The notes under the pieces: model-generated
Told to the model about the DNA's origin: nothing
Database searches by the model: none
The model's input: the letters and a program-made list of their open reading frames with translations, nothing else
Assembly: GCF_000688235.1 (NCBI RefSeq)
Contig: NZ_JHYO01000004.1
Span: 62,001 to 126,000 of the forward strand
Reading direction: 5' to 3'
DNA: 64,000 nt
Source of the DNA: Terasakiella pusilla DSM 6293
GTDB lineage: Bacteria > Pseudomonadota > Alphaproteobacteria > Rhodospirillales > Terasakiellaceae
In this document: positions 56,519 through 64,000 of the stretch, piece by piece
Layout of the letters: every line of letters starts with the position of its first letter
Numbering within the stretch: the first letter of the stretch is position 1
Translations under genes and position numbers: made by a program

Positions 56519-57055
56519 ATGGTCGTGTCATCAAAGAAAAACCGTTTTGAAGTCCGCGGGCTGATTGCCTCGTTTGTGATTATCGCGGTGTGCGAGGTTT
56601 TCTTTTTGATGGATATTTATGCGGATTTTTTTCGTATAGATATTGATACCACATGGTTTGACCATGATCAGATCGAGTTTGTTGCCGTTGTAACACTGGC
56701 TTTTTCATTAGGTGTCATCGGACTGCAGATTATCCGCCTGTTAAAGCGACACCGTCAGGCAGAAGAGGTCGTGGAGACGGCTTCTGGTGAGCTTTATCAT
56801 GTGATCCAAAAACATTTTGTCGGTTGGGGCTTGTCCCCGTCGGAAAAAGAGGTGGCTTTTTTGTTGATCAAAGGCATGTCCACGCAGGAGATTGCGGACC
56901 TGCGCGCAACCAAGATCGGGACGGTCAAAAGCCAGACCAGTTCCATTTATCAGAAAGCAAACCTGAAAGGGCGCAGCGAATTGGTCGCCTTTTTCGTGGA
57001 AGATTTATTGTCGGGGGAGACGATCCTGCATGAAAACAGACCTGAAAGCGTTTGA
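56519..57055 (+). CDS. Membrane-anchored LuxR-type transcriptional regulator
   Basis: This protein of about 178 residues has two N-terminal transmembrane helices (about 15-35 and 55-75) separated by a short loop, a linker, and a C-terminal GerE/LuxR helix-turn-helix (about 103-160, LSPSEKEVAFLLIKGMSTQEIADLRATKIGTVKSQTSSIYQKANLKGRSEL). It lacks receiver or autoinducer-binding domains. The loop of about 20 residues facing the periplasm might contact the cytochromes encoded upstream. Start is uncertain: ATG at 56519 or GTG at 56525, the latter having GGGGGG 7 bp upstream. Its 3' end overlaps the cyclase gene by 26 bp. Confidence 0.8.
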   Translation: MVVSSKKNRFEVRGLIASFVIIAVCEVFFLMDIYADFFRIDIDTTWFDHDQIEFVAVVTLAFSLGVIGLQIIRLLKRHRQAEEVVETASGELYHVIQKHFVGWGLSPSEKEVAFLLIKGMSTQEIADLRATKIGTVKSQTSSIYQKANLKGRSELVAFFVEDLLSGETILHENRPESV

Positions 57056-58313
57056 AAGCCCGTATCCGTTACGACGGAAGTTTAATGTCTTTATTGTACC
57101 TCTGTTGATCCTGCTGACCGTGCTTATTGCCGGTGTCATGAGTGCGGGTAGCACACGGATCATCAAGAGCATCTATCTGGAAGTCTCGCAAAATCGCGCC
57201 GAAATCATTGCCCGTGCTTTACAAGAAGTGAACGAGGAAGTTTGGCGGGACCTTCAGCAAACACGGGCTCCGCAGGCTTTATTTGAAACGCCGCAAGGTC
57301 AGGCATTGTTAAAGACCTTGCGCGGGGAAGTGAAAGAACTTGGCCTGTCACATCTGAAAATATACGGAAAAGGTGGCTTGCTGCTTTATTCCAGTGAAGA
57401 AGAAGAGATCGGGCAGTTTGATCCAAGTTTAGCCTATCAGAAAGCGGCAACTGGACAACGCAGTCTGGTGGAAAAGCAATTGCCCGATGGCCCGAAACTC
57501 TATGAACTATATGTGCCGGTTTCCGGTTCTTCCCAGGCTGTGGTGATGGAACTGTATGAACCTGTTGATTACTTGAATGCGCTTGTGTGGCAGATTGTTA
57601 TTCCGGCAACGCTTGTCCCTGTTTTGGTACTGATCCTGCTGGGGGTCGGCATGAGAAAAGTCGTCGGGCGTGCGCAAGCGGACATTGATTACCGCACCGA
57701 CCTTTTATCTGACTTTCGTGAAAGGTTGGAAAAGCTGGTGTCACTGGAGGCTGTTCAGTCTCTGCGTTCCTCGGCGGGGAAAGGGCGTGTTGACTCACGC
57801 CGGATCAACGCAACAATCCTTTTTTCCGATGTGCGCGGATTTACCGAATTTTGCGAGAAGGAAACGCCGGAAACGGTTGTTTCCTTCCTCAATCAATCTC
57901 TTGGGGCGGTGATTGACGCGGTGCGTGATCAGCAGGGTGATGTGGATAAAATGATCGGGGATGCTGTCCTTGCGCACTTCCAAGGGCCAGACGCACAAGC
58001 CAGAGCTTTAGCCGCCGCGCAAAGGGCACAGGCACAGTTGAAAGTGCTTGGTCTACCTAAAGGGGTTGGTATTGGCATCTTTACGGGGGAAGTGGTTGTG
58101 GGCACTGTGGGGGCCGCAAATCGAATGGATTTTACGGTCATCGGTGATACGGTCAATGTGGCATCGCGCCTTTGTTCCTGCGCAGCGGAAGGCGAGATTG
58201 TAATGGATGTGGCAAGTGCATCACAAGCCGGGGTCAACTCTCATGGCGACGAGGAAGAAGTGTCGGTGAAAGGGCGTGATCGTTCTTTACGTATCGTGCG
58301 GATCAGGGAATAG
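57030..58313 (+). CDS. Membrane-bound class III adenylate/guanylate cyclase
   Basis: This 427-residue cyclase has an N-terminal transmembrane helix (about 19-40), an extracytoplasmic sensor region (about 41-185), a second helix (about 186-206) and a cytoplasmic catalytic domain (about 255-425). Metal-binding aspartates are Asp267 (FSDVRGFT) and Asp311 (KMIGDAVLAHF); the DFTVIGDTVNVASRL segment carries the transition-state Asn376 and Arg380 and has the DFT form seen in class IIIb. Whether it makes cAMP or cGMP is not certain; Lys307 favours ATP. It is the last gene before a terminator and overlaps the LuxR gene. Confidence 0.9.
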   Translation: MKTDLKAFESPYPLRRKFNVFIVPLLILLTVLIAGVMSAGSTRIIKSIYLEVSQNRAEIIARALQEVNEEVWRDLQQTRAPQALFETPQGQALLKTLRGEVKELGLSHLKIYGKGGLLLYSSEEEEIGQFDPSLAYQKAATGQRSLVEKQLPDGPKLYELYVPVSGSSQAVVMELYEPVDYLNALVWQIVIPATLVPVLVLILLGVGMRKVVGRAQADIDYRTDLLSDFRERLEKLVSLEAVQSLRSSAGKGRVDSRRINATILFSDVRGFTEFCEKETPETVVSFLNQSLGAVIDAVRDQQGDVDKMIGDAVLAHFQGPDAQARALAAAQRAQAQLKVLGLPKGVGIGIFTGEVVVGTVGAANRMDFTVIGDTVNVASRLCSCAAEGEIVMDVASASQAGVNSHGDEEEVSVKGRDRSLRIVRIRE

Positions 58314-58315
58314 AA

Positions 58316-58345
58316 AAAACCGGCAGGGGACGCCCGACCGGTTTT
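58316..58345. terminator. Terminator after the cytochrome-cyclase cluster
   Basis: AAAACCGG and CCGGTTTT form an 8-bp stem with a 14-base inner loop, directly after the cyclase stop codon and just before the convergent TPR gene. Confidence 0.7.
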
Positions 58346-58351
58346 GCGGGC

Positions 58352-59218
58352 TTACTCTGCCGATGTACTGCGCGCGCTTAGCAGGTTCTTGAAATCTTCG
58401 TGATCTTGCAGACTTTCGAAATCTTCCTCATCAACGGCCTGTTCAATCAAGCCGGGGGAATGTTCCAAGGCTTTGGTGAGATCGTTAAGCGCCTCTTCCA
58501 CATTATCCAGACCCGCATAGGCACAGGCACGGAAATAGAAGGCGAGGGCGTAATCGTCCTGTTCTTCCAAGATGCGGTTACACAGGCTCAGTGCCCATTC
58601 ACGATCCCCAAGCTGCAGGGCCGCATCAGCTTTGTAGGCCATTGTTTCATAGTCACCCGGATCAAGTTCCAAAATTTGTTCGTAGATGGCAATCTTGGTA
58701 CGGGCATCAGGTGTTTGGTTGGCCTGCAGCCAGAGCGCATGGATTTTCTGTGTTTTTTCAATCTCATGCTGGTTGTCCAGAATGATCGTGCCTTTTTCTT
58801 TCAGTTCGGTCTCCAGCTTGGTCAGGCGGGTCTCATATTCTTTACTGAGCCGCTTGAGTTCCTGTTCCGCAATGGAGCGAATGGATTTGCGCATGTCTGA
58901 AAAAGATCGCCAACCGAGCAAAGCCAAGCCCGCACCAACAATAGCAAAGACGTAGAAAAAGAAGGTGACTGTATTGGTCGAATATTCCATGGCCTTACTG
59001 GCAAGGCGGACTTCTTTTTCGCTGATGTCGACGCGGGTGTCACTGCGCAGGCGTTCAAAGTCGGTGCGCATGCTTTTCAATTCATCCAGAATGTAGCGTT
59101 CCATCAAGGGCGGCAGGTTGGTGCGTTTGGGTGCAGGCTCTTCTGCCGCATGGGAGAACGGTGCTGCAAGGAGAAGGAGGAGCAGGCAACCGAAAGTCAG
59201 AAAAGCTGTGCGTCGCAT
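58352..59218 (-). CDS. Membrane-anchored coiled-coil/TPR protein
   Basis: This 288-residue protein has an N-terminal signal peptide (LTFGCLLLLLLAAPFSHA), a charged helical segment, a transmembrane helix at about 84-102 (VTFFFYVFAIVGAGLALLG), a long coiled coil (about 105-155) and C-terminal TPR-like repeats (about 165-262, RTKIAIYEQILELDPGDYETMAYKADAAL). Topology suggests an anchored cytoplasmic TPR scaffold. The start is ATG at 59216-59218. It is convergent with the cyclase gene; a functional link is not implied by strand. I do not know the family name. Confidence 0.72.
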   Translation of the reverse strand: MRRTAFLTFGCLLLLLLAAPFSHAAEEPAPKRTNLPPLMERYILDELKSMRTDFERLRSDTRVDISEKEVRLASKAMEYSTNTVTFFFYVFAIVGAGLALLGWRSFSDMRKSIRSIAEQELKRLSKEYETRLTKLETELKEKGTIILDNQHEIEKTQKIHALWLQANQTPDARTKIAIYEQILELDPGDYETMAYKADAALQLGDREWALSLCNRILEEQDDYALAFYFRACAYAGLDNVEEALNDLTKALEHSPGLIEQAVDEEDFESLQDHEDFKNLLSARSTSAE

Positions 59219-59319
59219 GGGGGAACTCTTTGATTATGAATGGGGACGGGCTTCTGTCCCTAGTGTTCACATTTTAGCCGCGACTGTCATTAAGATTATT
59301 TTTTACCAATGGGCAGTGC

Positions 59320-59787
59320 TTAGTCGATGGGGATGGGAACGTTAAATTCATCCTTCACCAGTTCCATCACCAAAAAGGAATGGGTCTGTAAGACGTTGGG
59401 AAGCTGCCCGATCTTATAACCCAGTACAGAACGATATTCCTCGACGTTTTTGGTGCGCACTTTAAGCAGGTAATCAAAGTTCCCCGCCACCATGTAGCAG
59501 CCCTGAATTTCCGGGATGTAGCGCACCGCTTCGTTAAAGCGTTCAAGGGCATCGTCGCTGGTTTTGTCCATGGTTACCATCACCACCATCACACGGCCCG
59601 CATCCAGTTTGGCAGGATCAAGGTCGGCGCGGTAGCCGCGGATAATTCCCGCATCTTCCAGACGGTGGACCCGTTGCGTGCAGGGGGTTTTTGTCAGGTT
59701 TACGCGCTCTGCAAGTTCGACCATGGGCATGCGCCCGTGATTTTGCAGTTCGCGCAGGATCTTCTGGTCAATCACATCAAGGGCCAT
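59320..59787 (-). CDS. Lrp/AsnC-family transcriptional regulator
   Basis: This 155-residue Lrp-type regulator has an N-terminal HTH (DQKILRELQNHGRMPMVELAERVNLTKTPCTQRVHRLEDAGII) and a C-terminal RAM/AsnC ligand-binding domain (VMVVMVTMDKTS, GCYMVAGNFDYLLKVRT). Family members respond to amino acids. It is divergent from the nhaC-type antiporter gene, 209 bp apart, so it may regulate that transporter. The effector amino acid cannot be told from sequence. Confidence 0.92.
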   Translation of the reverse strand: MALDVIDQKILRELQNHGRMPMVELAERVNLTKTPCTQRVHRLEDAGIIRGYRADLDPAKLDAGRVMVVMVTMDKTSDDALERFNEAVRYIPEIQGCYMVAGNFDYLLKVRTKNVEEYRSVLGYKIGQLPNVLQTHSFLVMELVKDEFNVPIPID

Positions 59788-59996
59788 AGTAATATTTCCT
59801 ATAAATTCAACATTAGGTAGTCAATAGTTTATATTAATACCAAATAATAGAGCCATTACCTAGTAAAAATGCCTGAAACTAGTGACTAGAAGGCTGGATA
59901 AAGACTGATGGTGGGACAGATTGGCTCCCCTGTGATGACAATTTAGAGAAAATGCCTTCCACACAGGGATGCCCAGCATCTAACATGGAGAGATGT

Positions 59997-61517
59997 ATGA
60001 CTGATACGACAGATACCGCGGCCTTGCCGCGTCCGTCGTTGGGATTGGCTGTATTGCCGGTCATCCTGACGCTGATCGTTCTGGGAATTCAATTATTTTA
60101 CTTTGGTGATTTTACACCTCACATACCGTTGGCGATTGGTCTTGCGATTACAGGGCTGGTCGGCATCAAGCTTGGATTTAAATGGAAAGACGTTGAAGAA
60201 GGCGTGTTTCATGTGATCCACGTGTCTTTGCCTTCGGTTTCCGTTTTGATTTGTGTGGGCATGATTATTGGTGTCTGGATTGCCAGTGGCACTGTGCCGA
60301 CCCTGATTTATTATGGATTGACGATTTTAACACCTGAGATCTTTTTGGCTGCGGCGATGATCTTGTGTTCCGTCGTGTCTCTGTCTCTGGGGACATCATG
60401 GGGCACGGTCGGGACTGTTGGTCTGGCGCTCATGGGGATCGGTGCCGGGTTTGGCATCCCGGTTTACTGGACAGCAGGCGCTGTGGTGTCCGGTGCATTT
60501 TTTGGCGATAAGGTGTCGCCCTTGTCCGATACAACAAATCTGGCCCCCGCGGTGACAGGCACGGATGTGTTTTCTCACATCAAAAACATGATGCCGACGA
60601 CCATCCCGGCAATGCTGGTGGCGTTGGCAGTGTATCTGGTGGCGGGCTTTTCCCTGATTGATGGGGATGGGGGATCGTTTGAACGTATCCAGAAAATTAC
60701 CGGATCGCTGCAAACAAACTTTACCATCTCCGCATGGTTGTTGTTGCCTGCGTTGTTGGTGATTGTGCTGGCGGTGAAACGGATGCCGCCGATCCCGTCC
60801 TTGTTTGCGGGTGTTCTTGCCGGTGGTCTCGCCGCGATGTTCGCACAAGGGGTCAGTATCCACGATCTGTTTACTTACGGTAACAGTGGTTATTCCATTG
60901 ATACCGGCATTAAGGAAATTGATAGCTTGCTGAACCGTGGCGGCATTCAGTCCATGATGTGGACCATTTCATTGGTGTTGATCGCCCTTGGTTTTGGCGG
61001 CGCGTTGGAAAAGACGGGCTGTCTGGAAACGATCATCCAATCCATCATGACAAAGGTGAAAAGCTTTGCAGGTGTGCAGACAACGGCGGTGTGCACATCG
61101 GTTGCCACCAACCTTGTGGCGGGTGATCCTTATCTATCCATTGCCTTGCCGGGTCGCATGTATGCGCCGGTCTATCGGGCCATGCGATATTCCACCCTCA
61201 ACCTGTCGCGTGCCATTGAAGAAGGGGGCACACTGATTTCGCCGTTGATTCCGTGGAATGCGGGCGGGGCGTTTGTGATCAGTGCGTTGGGTCTGGGGAT
61301 TGCAGACGGACAGGTGGAAAACCTGCTGTATATTCCGTTGGCCTTTGCGTGCTGGCTGGCCCCCGTGATCGGGATCGTTTATGCCCAGATGGGTATTTTC
61401 TCCCCGCGGGTCAGTGCCGAGGAAGAGGAGTATTGGGCGAAAATGGGTGAGATTGTCGCCGATCTGGATGATGATATGAAACCGTCTAGCCCCCGTGTAG
61501 CCCCTGCAACGCGTTAG
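59997..61517 (+). CDS. nhaC: NhaC-family Na+/H+ antiporter
   Basis: This 506-residue polytopic membrane protein (about 12 hydrophobic segments) resembles NhaC: SLGTSWGTVGTVGLALMGIG, SGAFFGDKVSPLSDTTNLAPAV and EEGGTLISPLIPWNAGGAF (the family motif with transport Asp/Asn residues). It would exchange sodium for protons to hold cytoplasmic pH and sodium, although some NhaC relatives carry organic acids or amino acids such as tyrosine or malate/lactate. The Lrp gene next door makes an amino-acid-linked substrate possible. I chose the ATG at 59997 because GGAGAG lies 5 bp upstream. Confidence 0.88.
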   Translation: MTDTTDTAALPRPSLGLAVLPVILTLIVLGIQLFYFGDFTPHIPLAIGLAITGLVGIKLGFKWKDVEEGVFHVIHVSLPSVSVLICVGMIIGVWIASGTVPTLIYYGLTILTPEIFLAAAMILCSVVSLSLGTSWGTVGTVGLALMGIGAGFGIPVYWTAGAVVSGAFFGDKVSPLSDTTNLAPAVTGTDVFSHIKNMMPTTIPAMLVALAVYLVAGFSLIDGDGGSFERIQKITGSLQTNFTISAWLLLPALLVIVLAVKRMPPIPSLFAGVLAGGLAAMFAQGVSIHDLFTYGNSGYSIDTGIKEIDSLLNRGGIQSMMWTISLVLIALGFGGALEKTGCLETIIQSIMTKVKSFAGVQTTAVCTSVATNLVAGDPYLSIALPGRMYAPVYRAMRYSTLNLSRAIEEGGTLISPLIPWNAGGAFVISALGLGIADGQVENLLYIPLAFACWLAPVIGIVYAQMGIFSPRVSAEEEEYWAKMGEIVADLDDDMKPSSPRVAPATR

Positions 61518-61570
61518 GTTTGTCTAACGACGATGACGAAGAGATAGCGGCTGCTTTAAAAGGGCAGCCG

Positions 61571-62605
61571 CTATTTTTTGCGCCGGGCGATCAGTTTGAT
61601 GATAAAGGGCGTGACGAACACGATGGCAAACAGCCGCATGGCGTGATGGGTGGTGACAAAAGCCGGGTCAATCCCCATGGAGAGGGCGGCAAGCGCCATT
61701 TCCGCAAAGCCACCGGGGGAGAGAGCGAGGATCAGAGCGGTATAGGAGAACCCTGTCAGGTAGGCGATGACATAGGCGCTGGCAAAGGTCACGGCCAGCA
61801 TGACGACAATCATGCCGAAGGCATGGGCAACGACGGTCACAATCTCTTTGTAGGTGGTGCCATAAAAGCGTGAGCCGATGGAACTGCCAAGGATCAATTG
61901 AATGATGAGGGAGGCCCATTCGGGTGGTTCCGTGACAATGATCCCGTTGAGATAGACAATTGAACTCAGGATCAGCGGGCCGGTCAACCGATAGGCGGGC
62001 AGGCGGATCAGCTTCGCCCCATACATCCCCACGATCCCGCAGGCAACAAGCAGGAGCGCATCCGGCAGGTGCCAGTATTGGGGCACATGGGTATCCACTA
62101 CCTGTTCCAGATGAAAGCCGTAGGTCAGTAAAAACGGGATAAAAAGCAACACCCCGACCACGCGCACCGCATGGGCAAGCGTGATTTTTTTAACGTCCGC
62201 GCCCGCTTCTTCCCCCAGAATGATCATTTCTGACAGGCCACCGGGGAGGCCGGAGAAAAGAGCCGTGACGGCATCCATCCCGGCGACTTTGCGACAATAA
62301 AGCTGGGCGATAAATGTCACCACTGCCACATAGATGACGGCGGCTGACAGGGTGGGGATCCAGTCAGGGATATGCTTTAGGATGTCTGGTGTAAAGGTAC
62401 TGCCGAGGACCAGCCCGATGATGACAATAACCAGATTGCGAATGCCATTTGAAACATCAATCGGTGCGCCGGCCATGCTGGCAACGAGTGTGGAACAAAG
62501 TGCACCCAGTAACCACGGCAACGGGAAATGCAGGATATAAAAGATATAACCGCCGACCGCGCCGATCAGGATGGACAGGACAAAACGAGACAGGCTTGTG
62601 ATCAC
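61571..62605 (-). CDS. AbrB-family integral membrane protein (PF05145)
   Basis: This 344-residue membrane protein has about ten helices in two repeats (GAVGGYIFYILHFPLPWLLGALCS and the later GIVGMYGAKLIRLPAYRLTGPLI) and the family segment LFSGLPGGLSEMIILGEEAGAD. AbrB was named from an ammonia monooxygenase neighbourhood; transport function is unproven. Its GTG start overlaps the fdhD stop by 4 bp (GTGA), indicating coupled translation. Confidence 0.85.
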   Translation of the reverse strand: MITSLSRFVLSILIGAVGGYIFYILHFPLPWLLGALCSTLVASMAGAPIDVSNGIRNLVIVIIGLVLGSTFTPDILKHIPDWIPTLSAAVIYVAVVTFIAQLYCRKVAGMDAVTALFSGLPGGLSEMIILGEEAGADVKKITLAHAVRVVGVLLFIPFLLTYGFHLEQVVDTHVPQYWHLPDALLLVACGIVGMYGAKLIRLPAYRLTGPLILSSIVYLNGIIVTEPPEWASLIIQLILGSSIGSRFYGTTYKEIVTVVAHAFGMIVVMLAVTFASAYVIAYLTGFSYTALILALSPGGFAEMALAALSMGIDPAFVTTHHAMRLFAIVFVTPFIIKLIARRKK

Positions 62606-63450
62606 GATGCTGATCCTTGTGCAGGCAAATCAAAGATAAGGCGTTCCGGGCAACTGAGGACTTGAAAGCGTTTGCCGCGTGCCCGTGTGATGAGCGTCTG
62701 ACCATATTGTTTGGCAAGCTTGATCGCCCAATGGGTCGCACCGGAGCGCGAGATTACAACAGGGATATTCATGCTTAAGGACTTAATCACCATTTCGGAG
62801 GTCAACCGACCCGTCGTGTATAGATAGGGGGCGGGGATGTCAGGTTTGTGCAGATGAATATAGCCCGCGATTTTATCCAGTGCATTATGGCGCCCGACAT
62901 CTTCCATATAGATCAGGGGCTGATCGGCATGACAGACAACACAGGCATGGATGCTTCCTGCCTTTTGATACAGGCTCGGGGTGTCTTTGATCGTTTTTAA
63001 AGCGCGGATAATGGCACTTGCCGCGAGGGTTTGTGCATTAATCTGGTCGGGGACCGAGAGGGTATCCATAATATCGCCAAAGAGGGTCCCCATGCCGCAA
63101 CCTGATGTTAAGACCTTACGTTTCAGGCGATGTTCGTAGGCTGTGGTTTGGTGGGTGCGCACAACGCAGACATCAATTTCTGCATCATATTCAATATCAG
63201 TAATGATATCGCAATCTTTAAGCATCTGCTGATTGACCAGATAGCCGACGCTCAACATTTCCGGATAGTCGCGGATGGTCATCAAGGTGACAATCTCGCG
63301 GTTGTTGAGGAAGATGGTTAAGGGATGTTCTTCAATCACGCACTGGGTCTGAACTTCACCCAACTGGTCCAGCCCGACAATATGTTCGGTGGTGTCGATA
63401 CCATCAGGGTCGGGCTTGACGAGAAACCCATCTGGGGGGAGGCTGGTCAT
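62602..63450 (-). CDS. fdhD: Formate dehydrogenase accessory sulfurtransferase FdhD
   Basis: This 282-residue protein resembles FdhD, which transfers sulfur from IscS to the molybdenum/tungsten bis-MGD cofactor before insertion into formate dehydrogenase. It has EEHPLTIFLNNREIVTLM, HACVVCHADQPLIYMEDVGRHNALDKI and TGRLTSEMVIKS. At the catalytic CxxC loop it reads LTSGCGMGTLF: Cys118 is present, but the second cysteine position is Gly121. That is atypical for FdhD and might affect sulfur relay. It is translationally coupled to the AbrB-type gene. Confidence 0.88.
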   Translation of the reverse strand: MTSLPPDGFLVKPDPDGIDTTEHIVGLDQLGEVQTQCVIEEHPLTIFLNNREIVTLMTIRDYPEMLSVGYLVNQQMLKDCDIITDIEYDAEIDVCVVRTHQTTAYEHRLKRKVLTSGCGMGTLFGDIMDTLSVPDQINAQTLAASAIIRALKTIKDTPSLYQKAGSIHACVVCHADQPLIYMEDVGRHNALDKIAGYIHLHKPDIPAPYLYTTGRLTSEMVIKSLSMNIPVVISRSGATHWAIKLAKQYGQTLITRARGKRFQVLSCPERLIFDLPAQGSAS

Positions 63451-63498
63451 GATCTGCTGACTTGTCTTTCAGGGCGGCGGTTTGGGCGGGGGGCGGAC

Positions 63499-64000
63499 TC
63501 AGGTTGTTTTTTTATCGGGGTCGGGCTGTGCCGATGGTGTCTTTTTGGGGGTAAGCACCATGCCTCTGGCGAAGTTTGGATCTTCCCGAATTTGCTTCAC
63601 CGGTTTTTGTGCAGCCATATCCGGGGCGATCCCTTCTGTTGCGACCAGTTCAACCTTGTTGTTTTCCGGGGTGCCTTCAACTGGGATCGGCGCAGGGACT
63701 GGGGTCTCGGCCGGATAGGTGATCAGGGGCGCTTTCCAATCCAGAATGTAGAGGTTTTGCGCTTCCTCAAAGCCTTTCAGCATTTGCGCACCGAGGGGGG
63801 CAAAGGTATAGGCCGGTTTTTCCCCGAACAGATTTTTCAGGTCTTGTGACAGGTTGATGCAGTCACTTGCTGCATTATCGCAAATGCGTGCGGCAAGCTG
63901 AACAGCGTTGCCAAACAGGTCATTGTCTTTCTTAATGGGTTCGCCCGCGTTGAGGCCGATGCGGACATGAAGCGGAAATTCCGGTGCTGAACTGTTATTG
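63499..64000 (-). CDS. Class III nucleotide cyclase, C-terminal part
   Basis: The gene enters from the right edge; the visible 166 residues are its C-terminal end. LHVRIGLNAGEPIKKDNDLFGNAVQLAARICDNA is the catalytic-domain segment that contains the strand with the GxNAGE motif and the N-x3-AAR transition-state residues of adenylate/guanylate cyclases. Then follows a Pro/Glu-rich tail (PVPAPIPVEGTPENNK) ending in DPDKKTT. The metal-binding residues lie beyond the window. It is the second cyclase gene in this region after the one at 57.0 kb. Confidence 0.82.
   Translation of the reverse strand, partial: NNSSAPEFPLHVRIGLNAGEPIKKDNDLFGNAVQLAARICDNAASDCINLSQDLKNLFGEKPAYTFAPLGAQMLKGFEEAQNLYILDWKAPLITYPAETPVPAPIPVEGTPENNKVELVATEGIAPDMAAQKPVKQIREDPNFARGMVLTPKKTPSAQPDPDKKTT

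Overview
The window reads as a chromosomal segment of a free-living, respiring alphaproteobacterium of moderate GC content (about half). Irr (a Fur-family regulator typical of Alphaproteobacteria), a large ETF-ubiquinone oxidoreductase, CoaBC, UbiE/UbiB, class III alcohol dehydrogenase with S-formylglutathione hydrolase, and a multiheme SHP/DHC cytochrome locus point to the Rhodospirillales side of the class, probably marine (Na+/H+ antiporter, SulP transporter). A Terasakiella/Thalassospira-like identity is my inference only. I saw no insertion sequences, prophage, CRISPR or tRNA genes.

Layout. 0-5.5 kb: the 5' end of gltD, uppP, a TPR/glycosyltransferase-like protein, an FMN oxidoreductase with a C-terminal cysteine cluster, and irr. 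5.5-18.6 kb: a TPR protein, a reductase/TRIC channel pair, the dnaX-ybaB-recR operon with the SRP RNA just upstream, nudC, a LysR gene, two DMT exporters, ETF-QO and a uracil-DNA glycosylase. 18.7-28.8 kb: lytic transglycosylase, moaB, an HD-GYP response regulator beside a PstS-like protein, a Bcr-type exporter, a trypsin-like protease, moeB and a chemoreceptor. 28.9-35.4 kb, all on the minus strand: ubiE-ubiB-SDR and coaBC-dut-rrf2-cysK. 35.4-44.9 kb, all on the plus strand: mutM, a small exported protein, enoyl-CoA hydratase, rpsT and the dnaA-dnaN-recF-gyrB cluster. A 449-bp gap before dnaA holds a consensus DnaA box. The coding strand switches at 35.4 kb, so the chromosome origin may lie nearby.

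45-64 kb is more accessory. It carries a ydbH-ynbE-ydbL envelope lipid-transport operon, a SulP transporter divergent from a MarR regulator across a perfect 14-bp inverted repeat, and a formaldehyde-detoxification pair with a divergent LysR gene. It also has csaA, an Lrp regulator divergent from nhaC, fdhD with an AbrB-type membrane protein, and a truncated class III cyclase at the right edge.

The most intriguing block is 54.46-58.35 kb. It encodes a cytochrome b561 fused to a diheme cytochrome c, an SHP-type monoheme cytochrome, a second diheme cytochrome paralogous to the fused one, a membrane-anchored LuxR-type regulator and a membrane-bound class III nucleotide cyclase. The genes are overlapping or closely spaced and end at one terminator. 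I propose it as a candidate redox- or gas-sensing module joining periplasmic heme chemistry to transcription and cyclic-nucleotide signalling. Its function cannot be proven from sequence.
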